From NCBI RefSeq assembly GCF_025965585.1, contig NZ_JAOPWR010000059.1, forward strand, positions 1 through 48,983: 48,983 nt of DNA, given 5' to 3'. The DNA comes from Pseudonocardia sp. Lineage in GTDB: Bacteria; Actinomycetota; Actinomycetes; Mycobacteriales; Pseudonocardiaceae. The first letter of the stretch is position 1, and the number at the start of each line of letters is the position of its first letter. The position numbers were made by a program, and so were the translations under genes. The notes beneath the pieces were generated by a model. The model made no database searches. It had not been told where the DNA came from and saw only the letters and a list, made by a program, of their open reading frames with translations. Shown here in pieces: positions 39,556 through 48,978 of this stretch.

Positions 39556-39772
39556 GCGCGGGAGAGACCCGGACTCCCGAATGAAGGGACAGAGCCGGGC
39601 GCCGAAGGAGCAAATCCTCCCCGGAACCTCTCAGGCAGCCAGGACCGCGTTGGCGAGACGCCTCTGGAAAGCGACGCCCGCAATGCTGGGCGTCCGCCGA
39701 CGGGGAAAGCCCGGTTCGATCCGGGTGAATCTCTCAGGCGCCCGGGTACCGGGCGGAGACAGAGGGGGAGGG
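39556..39772 (+). promoter_or_regulatory. Tandem glycine riboswitch
   Basis: Two consecutive aptamer-like units lead to gcvP. The first begins GCGGGAGAGACCC (from 39558) and ends GAACCTCTCAGGC (39624-39636). The second begins GGCGAGACGCCTCTGG (39652) and ends GAATCTCTCAGGCGCCC (39728-39744). GCCGAAGGAGCAA and CCGACGGGGAAAG match the conserved internal loops. GGGCAGTGCCC and the GAGGAG ribosome-binding site follow. This is a known glycine-sensing regulator of glycine cleavage genes; activation by glycine is the usual behaviour. Confidence 0.92.
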
Positions 39773-39809
39773 CAGTGCCCCGCGCCGCCCGAGTCTCGAG
39801 GAGCCCCTT

Positions 39810-42665
39810 TTGTCTGAGCGACCTTCCCTCCAGGATCTGGAGCGGGGCACCCCGTTCGCCGACCGCCACATCGGCCCCCGCCCGGCCGAGCTGGACACGA
39901 TGCTCGCCGCCATCGGCGCGGGCTCCCTCGACGAGCTGGCCGCCGCGGCGGTGCCGGACAGCATCCAGGACCGCGAGCCTGCCCCGTCGAGCCTCCCGGC
40001 CGCGGCCACGGAGACCGAGGTGCTCGCGGACCTGCGCCGCCTGGCCGAGCGCAACACCGTGACCGTCCCGATGATCGGGCTTGGTTACTCCGGCACGGTC
40101 ACGCCCACGGTGATCCGGCGCAACGTGCTGGAGAACCCGGCCTGGTACACCGCGTACACGCCCTATCAGCCCGAGATCAGCCAGGGCCGGCTCGAGGCGC
40201 TGCTGACGTTCCAGACGACCGTCTCGGACCTCACCGGGCTGCCCGTCGCGGGGGCGTCGCTGCTCGACGAGGCCACCGCGGCCGCCGAGGCCATGACGCT
40301 GCTGCGCCGCGCCGGGAAGGCGGCCTCGCCCCGGTTCGTGGTGGACGCCGACACCCTGCCCCAGACCCTCGACGTGCTGCACACCCGCGCTGCGCCGCTG
40401 GGCATCGAGCTGGTGGTGGCCGACCTGTCGGCCGGTCTGCCCGAGGGCGAGTTCTACGGGGTCCTGCTCTCCTACCCCGGTGCGTCCGGGGCGGTGCGGG
40501 ACCTCGCGCCCCTGATCGACGCGGCTCACGAGCGGGGCGCGCTCGTCGCAGTCGCGGCCGACCTGCTCGCGCTGACCCTGCTCACCCCGCCCGGCGAGCT
40601 CGGCGCCGACGCCGCGGTCGGCACCACGCAGCGCTTCGGCGTGCCGCTGGGCTACGGCGGGCCGCACGCCGGCTACCTCTCGGTGGGCCAGAAGCTCTCC
40701 CGTCAGCTCCCCGGGCGTCTCGTGGGCCTCTCCCTCGACGCGGACGGCCACCCCGCGCTACGGCTGGCCCTGCAGACCCGCGAGCAGCACATCCGCCGGG
40801 AGAAGGCCACCAGCAACATCTGCACCGCGCAGGTGCTGCTCGCCGTCGTCGCCGCCTGCTACGCCGTCTACCACGGCCCCGACGGCCTGCGCCGCATCGC
40901 CCGGCGCGCCCACCGGATGGCCGCGGTGCTCGCCGCCGGGCTGCGGGCCGGGGGAGCGGACGTCGTGCACGGGGCGTTCTTCGACACCGTGCAGGCCCGC
41001 GTGCCGGGCCGTGCCGATGCGGTCGCCGATGCCGCCCACGCGTCCGGGATCGCGCTGCGCCGGATGGACGCCGACACGGTCGGCATCGCGTGCTCGGAGC
41101 TGACCACCGTCGCGCACGTGGAGGCGGTCTGGGCCGCGTTCGGGATCGAGGCCGACGCCACGGCGCTGGACGCCACCACCGACGACGCGTTGCCGGCGGA
41201 GCTCACCCGCACCAGCGACTACCTGTCGCACCCTGTCTTCCACGAGCACCGCTCGGAGACCTCGCTCATGCGCTGGCTGCGCCGCCTCGCCGACGCCGAC
41301 CTCGCGCTCGACCGCACGATGATCCCGCTCGGCTCGTGCACGATGAAGCTCAACGCGGCCACCGAGATGGAGCCCATCACGTGGCCGGCGTTCGCCGACC
41401 TGCACCCCTTCGCCCCCGAGAGCGACGCCGCGGGCACGCTGGAGCTGATCGCCGACCTGGAGCGCTGGCTCGCCGAGCTCACCGGGTACGCGGCGGTGTC
41501 GCTGCAGCCCAACGCGGGCAGCCAGGGTGAGTTCGCCGGGCTGCTGGCCATCGCCGCCTACCACCGCAGCCGCGGCGACGACCACCGCGACGTCTGCCTC
41601 ATCCCGGCCAGCGCCCACGGCACCAACGCCGCGTCGGCCGTGATGGCGGGCATGCGGGTGGTCGTCGTCGCCACGAGCCCGACCGGCGACGTCGACCTCG
41701 ACGACCTGCGCGCCAAGATCGCCGACCACCGCGACTCCCTCGCCGCGCTGATGATCACCTACCCGTCCACGCACGGCGTGTACGAGGCCACCGTGCGCGA
41801 CGTGTGCGAGGCCGTCCACGAGGCCGGCGGCCAGGTCTACGTCGACGGCGCGAACCTCAACGCGCTGGTGGGCGTGGCGCGGCCGGGGGCGTTCGGCGGC
41901 GACGTCAGTCACCTGAACCTGCACAAGACGTTCTGCATCCCGCACGGCGGCGGTGGGCCCGGCGTCGGACCGGTGGCCGTGGCCGAGCACCTGGCGCCGT
42001 TCCTTCCCGGCCGCGGGACCGTCGGCGCGGTGTCGGCCGCTCCGCACGGCAGCCCGGGTGTGCTGCCGATCTCGTGGGCGTACGTGCGGCTGATGGGGGC
42101 CGAGGGCCTGCGGCGCGCCACCCTGACCGCCATCGCCGCGGCCAACTACGTCGCCAAGCGCCTCGGCGAGCACTACCCGGTGCTCTACGCGGGCGCCGGT
42201 GGGCACGTGGCCCACGAGTGCATCCTCGACCTGCGCGGCATCACGAAGGCCTCCGGCGTCACCGTCGACGACGTGGCCAAGCGGCTCGCCGACTACGGCC
42301 TGCACGCCCCGACGATGTCCTTCCCGGTGGCGGGCACGCTCATGGTGGAGCCCACCGAGAGCGAGGACCTCGCCGAGATCGACCGCTTCGTCGACGCCAT
42401 GATCGGCATCCGCGGGGAGATCGACCGGGTGGCGGCGGGGGAGTGGCCGGTGGAGGACAACCCACTGCGCGGCGCCCCGCACACCGCGGCGTGCATCGCC
42501 GACAAGTGGAACCACCCCTACAGCCGCGAGCTCGCCGCCTATCCGACCGGCGTGACGCCGGGTGTGCACGACCACAAGGTCTGGCCGCCGGTCCGGCGCA
42601 TCGACGGCGCCCACGGCGACCGCAACCTCGTCTGCAGCTGTCCGCCCGTGGAGGCGTACTCCTGA
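39810..42665 (+). CDS. gcvP: Glycine dehydrogenase (decarboxylating), GcvP
   Basis: 951 residues, single-chain P protein with N- and C-terminal halves. The PLP lysine is Lys706 in [20 protein letters not shown]. Other landmarks are [20 protein letters not shown] and [12 protein letters not shown]. It decarboxylates glycine and passes the aminomethyl group to GcvH. TTG start at 39810 with GAGGAG six bases upstream. Controlled by the tandem glycine riboswitch. The transcript ends at the hairpin at 42691-42724. Confidence 0.95.
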   Translation: MSERPSLQDLERGTPFADRHIGPRPAELDTMLAAIGAGSLDELAAAAVPDSIQDREPAPSSLPAAATETEVLADLRRLAERNTVTVPMIGLGYSGTVTPTVIRRNVLENPAWYTAYTPYQPEISQGRLEALLTFQTTVSDLTGLPVAGASLLDEATAAAEAMTLLRRAGKAASPRFVVDADTLPQTLDVLHTRAAPLGIELVVADLSAGLPEGEFYGVLLSYPGASGAVRDLAPLIDAAHERGALVAVAADLLALTLLTPPGELGADAAVGTTQRFGVPLGYGGPHAGYLSVGQKLSRQLPGRLVGLSLDADGHPALRLALQTREQHIRREKATSNICTAQVLLAVVAACYAVYHGPDGLRRIARRAHRMAAVLAAGLRAGGADVVHGAFFDTVQARVPGRADAVADAAHASGIALRRMDADTVGIACSELTTVAHVEAVWAAFGIEADATALDATTDDALPAELTRTSDYLSHPVFHEHRSETSLMRWLRRLADADLALDRTMIPLGSCTMKLNAATEMEPITWPAFADLHPFAPESDAAGTLELIADLERWLAELTGYAAVSLQPNAGSQGEFAGLLAIAAYHRSRGDDHRDVCLIPASAHGTNAASAVMAGMRVVVVATSPTGDVDLDDLRAKIADHRDSLAALMITYPSTHGVYEATVRDVCEAVHEAGGQVYVDGANLNALVGVARPGAFGGDVSHLNLHKTFCIPHGGGGPGVGPVAVAEHLAPFLPGRGTVGAVSAAPHGSPGVLPISWAYVRLMGAEGLRRATLTAIAAANYVAKRLGEHYPVLYAGAGGHVAHECILDLRGITKASGVTVDDVAKRLADYGLHAPTMSFPVAGTLMVEPTESEDLAEIDRFVDAMIGIRGEIDRVAAGEWPVEDNPLRGAPHTAACIADKWNHPYSRELAAYPTGVTPGVHDHKVWPPVRRIDGAHGDRNLVCSCPPVEAYS

Positions 42666-42690
42666 GCCGCTGACGGCGGGCCGAACACCC

Positions 42691-42724
42691 TGGCGGGTGG
42701 GCCCCCTCCAGCGCCCACCCGCCA
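42691..42724 (+). terminator. gcvP terminator
   Basis: Perfect 12-base arms TGGCGGGTGGGC (42691-42702) and GCCCACCCGCCA (42713-42724), 10-base loop, 26 bases past the gcvP stop. No U-tract. Confidence 0.75.
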
Positions 42725-42733
42725 TCTCCATGA

Positions 42734-42749
42734 GGCGCGGATCCGCGCC
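42734..42749. repeat. Perfect 16-base palindrome
   Basis: GGCGCGGATCCGCGCC, just after the gcvP terminator. GATAC-10-GTATC (42752-42771) follows. Function unknown; may help termination for both convergent genes. Confidence 0.4.
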
Positions 42750-42784
42750 GTGATACCTCGTCGCCCGTATCTTTCGGTGTCAAG

Positions 42785-42824
42785 CAATCATTGACGCCAT
42801 CGAATCGTCGATCAAACGATGACC
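42785..42824. repeat. Double-dyad element, copy B
   Basis: CAAT-C-ATTG (42785-42793) and CGTCGAT...ACGAT (42806-42820) match copy A near 272-315 in sequence and spacing: 30 of 36 identical between 42789-42824 and 280-315. It lies between convergent genes, so no start codon is next to it. Confidence 0.5.
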
Positions 42825-42864
42825 GACCGGCAACGCCTCGACCACGACGAGGGGAGCGGCGGGA

Positions 42865-43767
42865 TCAGATCGTGACGGCGAGCTCGTCGCACACCGCGAC
42901 GAGCCGGGACCGCAGGGGAGCGGCACGCTCGGCGAAGCCCGCCTGGGCGCGGGCGTACTCGGCGCGGCCGGCGGGGGTCTCGATGCGGACCGGCGGGTAG
43001 CCGAGATCGGCCAGGTCGTACGGGCTCGCCCGCATGTCGAGCTCGCGCACGTCGACGGCGAGGGCGAAACAGTCGGCCAGCAGCTCCGACGGCGTGACGG
43101 GAGCGAGCTTGTACGCCCACTTGTAGAGGTCCATGGTGGCGTGCAGGCAGCCGGGCTGCTCGTGCTCCGCCTGGTCGGCGCGCTCGGGCGTCAGCGCGTT
43201 GAGGGGGCGCGCGGCGACGGTGAAGAACCGGAACGCGTCGTGGTGCGTGCAGTGGATCGGGAGCTGCTCGACGACCGCGTCGGTGCCCGCGGCACCCAGC
43301 CGCAGCGGGACGGCGCCGTGGCGGGGTGCGTCGGTGCGGTAGACCATGGCCCACTCGTGCAGGCCGAAGCAGCCCAGCCGCGGCGGCCGGGACGCGGTGG
43401 CGACGAGCAGGGCCCGCACGAACTCCGCCGTGGACCCCAGCCGCTCGGGGAGCTGCGCCGGGTCGAGGCGCAGACCGTCTCCGTCGCGGACGTAGCCCGG
43501 CCGGTCGAGGAACTCTTCCGCGTCGCGGAGCGCCACCCCGGGGCCGGGGTGCCACTCCTCCAGCCGTACCGGGCGCAGCGAGTAGTAGGTGAAGAGGAAA
43601 TCCATCACCGGGTGCGCCTCGTGGCGGCGCCTGCGCTCGCGGTGGGGGAGCGTCCAACGCTCGACGCGCGCCCGGTGGGCATCGGCGCGAGCACGCCACA
43701 CCGGCCCGTCGAGCAGCTCCACGGGCTCGACCGTACCTGTTTCTGATGAAGCGGATCCCTCGGCCAT
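42865..43767 (-). CDS. Protein of the actinobacterial 3-methyladenine DNA glycosylase family
   Basis: 300 residues from the ATG at 43767. Conserved segments GPVWRARADAHRARVERW, HPVMDFLFTYYSLRPVRLEE and WHPGPGVALRDAEEFL identify a family annotated as 3-methyladenine DNA glycosylase in actinomycetes. I see no clear helix-hairpin-helix glycosylase motif, so the activity should be taken as a family label only. It is divergent from the beta-helix gene with a 66-base gap that holds a 14-base palindrome. Confidence 0.6.
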   Translation of the reverse strand: MAEGSASSETGTVEPVELLDGPVWRARADAHRARVERWTLPHRERRRRHEAHPVMDFLFTYYSLRPVRLEEWHPGPGVALRDAEEFLDRPGYVRDGDGLRLDPAQLPERLGSTAEFVRALLVATASRPPRLGCFGLHEWAMVYRTDAPRHGAVPLRLGAAGTDAVVEQLPIHCTHHDAFRFFTVAARPLNALTPERADQAEHEQPGCLHATMDLYKWAYKLAPVTPSELLADCFALAVDVRELDMRASPYDLADLGYPPVRIETPAGRAEYARAQAGFAERAAPLRSRLVAVCDELAVTI

Positions 43768-43787
43768 AACGTCCGGAAGGTCCCGTT

Positions 43788-43801
43788 CGACAGCACTGTC
43801 G
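43788..43801. promoter_or_regulatory. Palindrome in a divergent gap
   Basis: CGACAG-CA-CTGTCG, a perfect dyad between the genes starting at 43767 and 43834. A regulator site for one or both is likely. Confidence 0.45.
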
Positions 43802-43833
43802 CCAGCGCCGTTACGCCGAATGCAGGAGCACCC

Positions 43834-44826
43834 GTGAACCGAACGATCAGGACCTTCGCCGCAGGTGTCGTCGCGGCCGTCGCGGCGGTGCTCCTCCCCG
43901 CCGGCGTGGCGCACGCGGCCACGCCGCCGCCGTCCACGACGTGCTCGTCGTCCACGGCGGTGAAGGTCTCGACCGCGGCCGCCCTGACCAAGGCCCTCGC
44001 GGCGGCCGTGCCGGGCACGATGATCACCCTGGCGCCCGGGACCTACGCAGGCACCTTCGTCGCCCGCGCGAAGGGCACGAGCGCGAAGCCCATCGCGCTC
44101 TGCGGCCCGCGCACGGCCGTCCTCACCGCGGGCGCGATCGACCGCGGCTACACCGTCCACCTCGACGGCGCGGCGTACTGGCAGGTCAGCGGCTTCACCG
44201 TCCGCGGCGGCATGAAGGGCGTGATGGCCGACAACGCCCAGGGCAACCGCATCGAGGGCCTGCTGATCGACGGCGTCGGCGACGAGGCCCTGCACCTGCG
44301 CACGAACAGCAGCGACAACCTCGTGCGCGCCAACACCATCCAGCGCGCCGGGCTGCGCACGCCGTCCATCGGCGAGGGCGTGTACGTGGGCAGCGCGCAG
44401 AGCAACTGGTGCGAGCTCACGGCGTGCGGGCCCGACCGCAGCGACCGCAACGTGATCGAGCTCAACGCCGTCTCGGCGACCACGGCCGAGGCGGTGGACA
44501 TCAAGGAGGGCACCACCGGCGGGATCCTGCGCAAGAACACGTTCACCGGCGCCGGCACGACGGCCGCCGACTCGTGGGTGGACGTCAAGGGCAACGGCTG
44601 GACGATCAGCGAGAACACCGGCACCACCAGCTCGGTGGACGGCTTCCAGGTGCACGCCGTGCTCGCGGGCTGGGCGCTGGACAACGTGTTCAGCGGCAAC
44701 AAGGCCACCGTCAACGGCACCGGCTACGGGTTCCTCGTCACCACCAACAAGGACCGCAACCGCGTGACCTGCACGAACACGGTGACCAAGGCAGCCAAGG
44801 GCTACTCCAACGTGGCCTGCCGCTGA
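43834..44826 (+). CDS. Secreted right-handed beta-helix protein
   Basis: 330 residues. A signal peptide is clear: basic MNRTIRTF, hydrophobic AAGVVAAVAAVLLPAGVA, then AHA-A cleavage near residue 28. The rest shows beta-helix repeats (YWQVSGFTVRGGMKGVMADN, NRIEGLLIDGVGDEALHLRT, NLVRANTIQRAG, NVIELNAVSATTAEAVDIKE), like pectate lyases or NosD. Cysteines are few and could form disulfides. Enzyme activity on polysaccharide is possible but no catalytic set is evident. GTG start with GCAGGAG upstream. Confidence 0.75.
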   Translation: MNRTIRTFAAGVVAAVAAVLLPAGVAHAATPPPSTTCSSSTAVKVSTAAALTKALAAAVPGTMITLAPGTYAGTFVARAKGTSAKPIALCGPRTAVLTAGAIDRGYTVHLDGAAYWQVSGFTVRGGMKGVMADNAQGNRIEGLLIDGVGDEALHLRTNSSDNLVRANTIQRAGLRTPSIGEGVYVGSAQSNWCELTACGPDRSDRNVIELNAVSATTAEAVDIKEGTTGGILRKNTFTGAGTTAADSWVDVKGNGWTISENTGTTSSVDGFQVHAVLAGWALDNVFSGNKATVNGTGYGFLVTTNKDRNRVTCTNTVTKAAKGYSNVACR

Positions 44827-44830
44827 GCGG

Positions 44831-45235
44831 TCAGGAGCCGACGGTCCGGTTGCCCGGGCCGTCGGCCTCGATGCCGTAGGCGAGGATCCGGCGCGGATGG
44901 ATCCGGATGACGCCCGGTGCGACGCCCGGGAAGGCGGCCACGGGGTGCTCGTCGGGCAGCACCTCGGCGGTCCCGCGGATCTCCAGCGCCCGCGGCTGCC
45001 GCGGCTCGGCCACGACGTCGTCGACCACCAGCGACACGCGACCGTCGCGCTCGACGTTGCGCCACTTCTGGGTGTCGGGGTTGCTCAGGCCGGGGATGTC
45101 GATGGTGCCGGTCTCGGCGTCGACCAGGAAGCCGACGGGGCGCACCTGGGGCGCTCCGCCGGGGCCGATCGTGGCGAGGCGGGCCAGGTGCTGCCCGCGC
45201 AGGTAGTCCAGCTCGGCTGCGGTGAAGGTGCTCAT
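44831..45235 (-). CDS. PPOX-class F420/flavin-dependent protein
   Basis: 134 residues of the split-barrel fold: ELDYLRGQHLARLATIGPGG, APQVRPVGFLVDAETG, VERDGRVSLVVDD. Members bind F420 or FMN and reduce small molecules or flavin-like substrates; F420 use is likely because fgd is in the same genome region. Function unknown. ATG at 45235. Its stop is four bases from that of the beta-helix gene. Confidence 0.75.
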   Translation of the reverse strand: MSTFTAAELDYLRGQHLARLATIGPGGAPQVRPVGFLVDAETGTIDIPGLSNPDTQKWRNVERDGRVSLVVDDVVAEPRQPRALEIRGTAEVLPDEHPVAAFPGVAPGVIRIHPRRILAYGIEADGPGNRTVGS

Positions 45236-45268
45236 GGCGTCATCGTCGGACGTGAACCCGGCTTCAGG

Positions 45269-46333
45269 TCAAGGCAGGTCTACCCCGTCAGACGCGGTGG
45301 TGTGGGTGGAGTCGGAGACCGTGCCGACGTAGTGCTCGATGAGGTCCTCGAGCGTCACCACCCCGACCGTGACGCCGCGGGTGTCGTTCACCCGGCCCAG
45401 GTGCGCGCCCGTGCGGCGGAGCTCGGCCAGCGCCTCGTCCAGCCGGGCGGCCGCGCGCACCTCCGGCAGCAGCCGGACGCGCTCGGGCGGCACCTCGGCC
45501 TCGGGGTCGTCGACGAGGTCGAGGATGTCCTTGACGTGCAGGTACCCGGCGAACCGGCCATCGGCGGCGAGCACCGGGAAGCGGGAGAAGCCGGTGTCGG
45601 CCACGGCGACGGCCACGTCCCCGACGGTGGGCCGCACCCCGAGCGTGACCAGCTCGTCCCGGGGCACCAGCACGTCGGCCACCATCGCCTCGACCGAGTT
45701 GATCGTGCGCTCCAGGCGCCGGTGCTCGTCGTCGTCGAGGAGGCCCTCGCGGCCGGACTCGGCGATGAGGTCGGCCAGCTCACCGGAGGTGAACGCCGCC
45801 TCCAGCTCGTCGCGGGGCTCCACCCCCAGCAGCTTCAGCACGCCGTTGGCCATCACGTTGAACAGCTCGATGAGCGGCCGCATGACCGTGGTGAAGACGA
45901 GGAACGGGGGCACGAGCTTGATCGCGGTGCGCTCCGGGCCGGCGATCGCGATGTTCTTCGGCACCATCTCGCCGATCACCATGTGGGCCATCACGACGAT
46001 CGCCAGGGAGAGTGCGAACGCGACCGGGTCCAGGATCTCCCTCGGCAGCCCGGCCCAGGCGAACGGAGCCTCGATGAGGTGTGCAACAGCGGGCTCGCCG
46101 AGACGGCCGAGCAGCAGCGAGCAGATCGTGATGCCCAGCTGCGACGCCGCGAGCATGCGCGAGAGGTCGGCACCGGCGCGGAGGACCGTGGCGGCGCCCG
46201 CGACACCCGAGCGGGCCATCGCGTCGAGCCGGTCGCGCCGGGCGGAGACCAGCGCGAACTCGGCGCCGACGAAGAACGCGTTGGCCCCCAGCAACGCGAC
46301 GGTGGCGAGCAGGGCCATCAGGTCGTTACCCAC
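45269..46333 (-). CDS. CNNM/CBS membrane protein (second of pair)
   Basis: 354 residues. DUF21-type membrane part (LLATVALLGANAFFVGAEFA, ITICSLLLGRLGEPAVAHLI, VMAHMVIGEMVPKNIAIAGP) then two CBS domains (MVADVLVPRDELVTLGVRP and TGAHLGRVNDTRGVTVGVVT). No clear CorC_HlyC domain at the end, unlike its partner. Members export Mg2+ or Co2+, or are labelled hemolysins. The GTG at 46333 overlaps the upstream gene by eight bases, so it is preferred to the ATG at 46318. Confidence 0.82.
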   Translation of the reverse strand: MGNDLMALLATVALLGANAFFVGAEFALVSARRDRLDAMARSGVAGAATVLRAGADLSRMLAASQLGITICSLLLGRLGEPAVAHLIEAPFAWAGLPREILDPVAFALSLAIVVMAHMVIGEMVPKNIAIAGPERTAIKLVPPFLVFTTVMRPLIELFNVMANGVLKLLGVEPRDELEAAFTSGELADLIAESGREGLLDDDEHRRLERTINSVEAMVADVLVPRDELVTLGVRPTVGDVAVAVADTGFSRFPVLAADGRFAGYLHVKDILDLVDDPEAEVPPERVRLLPEVRAAARLDEALAELRRTGAHLGRVNDTRGVTVGVVTLEDLIEHYVGTVSDSTHTTASDGVDLP

Positions 46334-47774
46334 GGACGTGCTCCCGGTCGTCGGTGACGTTCCCGTTGACGTTCCCGGGGGGCCGCTCGGGGGTGGCGGC
46401 CCGGTCGCGCGGGCGGTCGACGGGGACGAGCCGCGGGGTCGCGGCAACCGCCTCGGGCCCGTCGACGGCATCGGGACGGGCGAGCCGCAGCTCGGCGATC
46501 CGATGGCGGTCGCGCCGCATCACGGTGAGCGTCCACCCGTCGACGGCGACGTCGGCGCCGACGTCGGGGATGCGCCCCAGCCGGGACAGCACGAGCCCGG
46601 CCAGGGTCTCGTAGGCCCCGTCGGGCATCTCGAACCCGGTGGCGTCGGCCACCTCGTCGCCGCGCAGCAGGCCCGACACCAGCCAGACGCCGCGGCCCAT
46701 CGGCCGCACGCGGGCCTGCTCGGCCCGGTCGTGCTCGTCGCGGACGTCGCCGACGATCTCCTCGACCAGGTCCTCCAGCGTGACGATGCCCGCGGTGCCG
46801 CCGTACTCGTCCACGACCACGGCGACCTGCAAGCCCGACTCGCGGAGACTGGTGAGCAGCGCGTCGCCGTCGAGGGACTCCGGGACGGTGGGCACGGACT
46901 GCGTCAGCTCGCGCACGGTGACCCGTGCGCGGTCCGCCGCCGCGACCCCGAACGCCTGCTTGACGTGCACTGCGCCGAGCACGGCGTCGGGGTCGCTGTC
47001 GTAGACCGGGAAGCGGGAGAAGCCGCTGCGCCGGGAGACGGCGATGAGGTCGGCCACCGTCTCGTCGGCGTCGAGCGACTCGACGCGCACGCGTGGCGTC
47101 ATGAGGTCCTCGGCGACGCGGTCGGTGAAGCGCAGCGACCGGTCCAGCAGCGTCGCGGTGCCTGCGTCGAGGGTGCCGTGCTGGGCACTGCTGCGCACGA
47201 GCGAGCTGAGCTCCCGCGGCGACCGGGCCGAGCGCAGCTCCTCGGCGGGCTCCACCCCGAGCCGGCGGACGATGGCGTTGGCCGAGGCGTTGAGCGCGCT
47301 GATCAGCCAGCGGAACGTCTGGGCGAACCCGCTCTGCAGCCATACGACGGCGCGGGCGACGCGCAGCGGGTCGGCGATCGCGAGGTTCTTCGGCACGAGC
47401 TCGCCGAACACCATCGACACCGTCGTGGCCAGCAGCAGTGCCAGCACCGTGGCGATGCCGGAGGCGACGCCGTCGGGCAGGCCCAGGGCGGTGAGGCCGG
47501 GCTGGAACAGCGACGCGATGGCGGGCTCGGCCACGTAGCCGGTGACGAGCGTGGTGACGGTGATACCCAGCTGGCTGCCCGACAGCTGGAACGACAGGGC
47601 CCGGTGGGCGCGCTGCACCCGGCGGGCCGCCCGGTCGCCGTACTCGGCGACGTGGGCGTCCACCTGGCTGCGCTCCAGCGCGGTGAGGGCGAACTCCGAC
47701 GCGACGGACACGGCGGTGCCGGCCGTCAGGGCCACGACGGCGAGCAGGCCGAGCAGCGACCACAGGACGCTCAC
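46326..47774 (-). CDS. CNNM/CBS/CorC membrane protein (first of pair)
   Basis: 482 residues. DUF21 region (VALTAGTAVSVASEFALTAL, GITVTTLVTGYVAEPAIASL, STVSMVFGELVPKNLAIAD-type segment), two CBS domains (DLMTPRVRVESLDADETV; VVVDEYGGTAGIVTLEDLVE) and a C-terminal CorC_HlyC domain (VSGLLRGDEVADATGFEMPD). Probably a divalent cation exporter working with the gene after it. GTG at 47774. Confidence 0.85.
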   Translation of the reverse strand: MSVLWSLLGLLAVVALTAGTAVSVASEFALTALERSQVDAHVAEYGDRAARRVQRAHRALSFQLSGSQLGITVTTLVTGYVAEPAIASLFQPGLTALGLPDGVASGIATVLALLLATTVSMVFGELVPKNLAIADPLRVARAVVWLQSGFAQTFRWLISALNASANAIVRRLGVEPAEELRSARSPRELSSLVRSSAQHGTLDAGTATLLDRSLRFTDRVAEDLMTPRVRVESLDADETVADLIAVSRRSGFSRFPVYDSDPDAVLGAVHVKQAFGVAAADRARVTVRELTQSVPTVPESLDGDALLTSLRESGLQVAVVVDEYGGTAGIVTLEDLVEEIVGDVRDEHDRAEQARVRPMGRGVWLVSGLLRGDEVADATGFEMPDGAYETLAGLVLSRLGRIPDVGADVAVDGWTLTVMRRDRHRIAELRLARPDAVDGPEAVAATPRLVPVDRPRDRAATPERPPGNVNGNVTDDREHVRG

Positions 47775-48016
47775 GGCGCGACCACGGGGGTGGGGGCGCC
47801 GACGATGGCGCGGAGGAGCCGGAACGGGCCCGGCGTCGTACTGCAGCCCGGCTCGGCGGGACGTGCGGTGGGCACGAGAGGGACTCCTCGAGAAGGGTCC
47901 GGCCAGTGTAGGGGGGCCCGGCGCGCCCTACCGGACGGCGCCCAGGTGACCTCCGCGTACCGCCGCGGGTGGTGAGCCGCGCGTCACCTCCGTGCGACCC
48001 GGGTCCGAGCGGGATC

Positions 48017-48022
48017 TAGGTT
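48017..48022 (+). promoter_or_regulatory. -10 box of coaA
   Basis: TAGGTT ends eight bases before the ATG at 48031, giving a leaderless transcript. The rest of the 256-base gap upstream (47775-48030) shows nothing clear. Confidence 0.45.
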
Positions 48023-48030
48023 GACACGTC

Positions 48031-48978
48031 ATGAACGGCAGCCGCACGGGTGCGCGCGAGTCGTCCTCGCCGTTCGTCGACTTCGACCGGACGTCCTGGG
48101 CGAAGCTCGGTGAGAACACCCCCCTTCCCCTGACGGCGGAGGAGCTCGACCGCGTCCGCAGCTTCGGTGACGCCGTCGACCTCGACGAGGTCCGCGAGGT
48201 CTACCTGCCGCTGTCGCGGCTGCTCACGCTGCACGTACAGGAGGGCGGGCGGCTCTACCGCGCCTACCGCACGTTCCTCGGGGCGAACACCGCGCGCACG
48301 CCGTTCGTCATCGGGATCGCGGGGTCGGTGTCGGTCGGCAAGTCCACGACCGCGCGCCTGCTGCGGCTCTTGCTCGCCCGCTGGCCCCAGCACCCGCGCG
48401 TCGAGCTGGTGACCACCGACGGCTTCCTCCTGCCCAACGCCGAGCTGGAGCGGCGCGGCCTCATGGCGAGCAAGGGCTTCCCCGAGTCCTACGACCGGCG
48501 CGCGCTGCTGCGGTTCGTCACCGCGGTGAAGGCGGGGCGGGCCGAGGTGACCGCCCCGGTCTATTCGCACCTCGTCTACGACATCGTCGAGGACGAACGG
48601 CTGACCGTGCACCGGCCGGACATCCTGCTGCTCGAGGGCCTCAACGTTCTGCAGCCCAGTGTCTCGGGATCGCTCGCGGTGAGCGACTTCATCGACTTCT
48701 CCGTCTACGTCGACGCCGCCACCGACGACATCCGGCGCTGGTACGTCGACCGGTTCCTGCGGTTGCGCGAGACCGCGTTCCGCGACCCCGACTCGTACTT
48801 CCGCCGCTACGCCGCGCTCGACGAGCAGCAGGCCGTGGCCCGGGCCGAGAGCATCTGGTCGGAGATCAACGGCCCCAACCTGCAGCACAACATCCGCCCC
48901 ACCCGGGGCCGCGCCAGCCTGGTGCTGCGCAAGGGGCCCGACCACAACGTGACGGGCATCCGGCTGCGCAAGGTGTGA
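48031..48978 (+). CDS. coaA: Type I pantothenate kinase CoaA
   Basis: 315 residues. P-loop GSVSVGKS (98-105) followed by [10 protein letters not shown]. Further conserved segments are [34 protein letters not shown] and [12 protein letters not shown]. It phosphorylates pantothenate, the first step of CoA synthesis, and is inhibited by CoA in the family. ATG start at 48031. The stop is five bases from the window end, so the downstream context is unseen. Confidence 0.95.
   Translation: MNGSRTGARESSSPFVDFDRTSWAKLGENTPLPLTAEELDRVRSFGDAVDLDEVREVYLPLSRLLTLHVQEGGRLYRAYRTFLGANTARTPFVIGIAGSVSVGKSTTARLLRLLLARWPQHPRVELVTTDGFLLPNAELERRGLMASKGFPESYDRRALLRFVTAVKAGRAEVTAPVYSHLVYDIVEDERLTVHRPDILLLEGLNVLQPSVSGSLAVSDFIDFSVYVDAATDDIRRWYVDRFLRLRETAFRDPDSYFRRYAALDEQQAVARAESIWSEINGPNLQHNIRPTRGRASLVLRKGPDHNVTGIRLRKV

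Noticed and set aside
38907-40751. Very long minus-strand extension of the acyl-CoA dehydrogenase
   Set aside because: It covers the DoxX gene, the riboswitch and gcvP on the other strand; the ATG at 38906 gives a normal-sized enzyme.
40758-42731. 657-residue minus-strand frame
   Set aside because: It is antisense to gcvP and rich in Arg, Gly, Val and His without a motif.
45339-47975. 878-residue plus-strand frame
   Set aside because: It is antisense to the two CNNM/CBS genes, which have clear domains.
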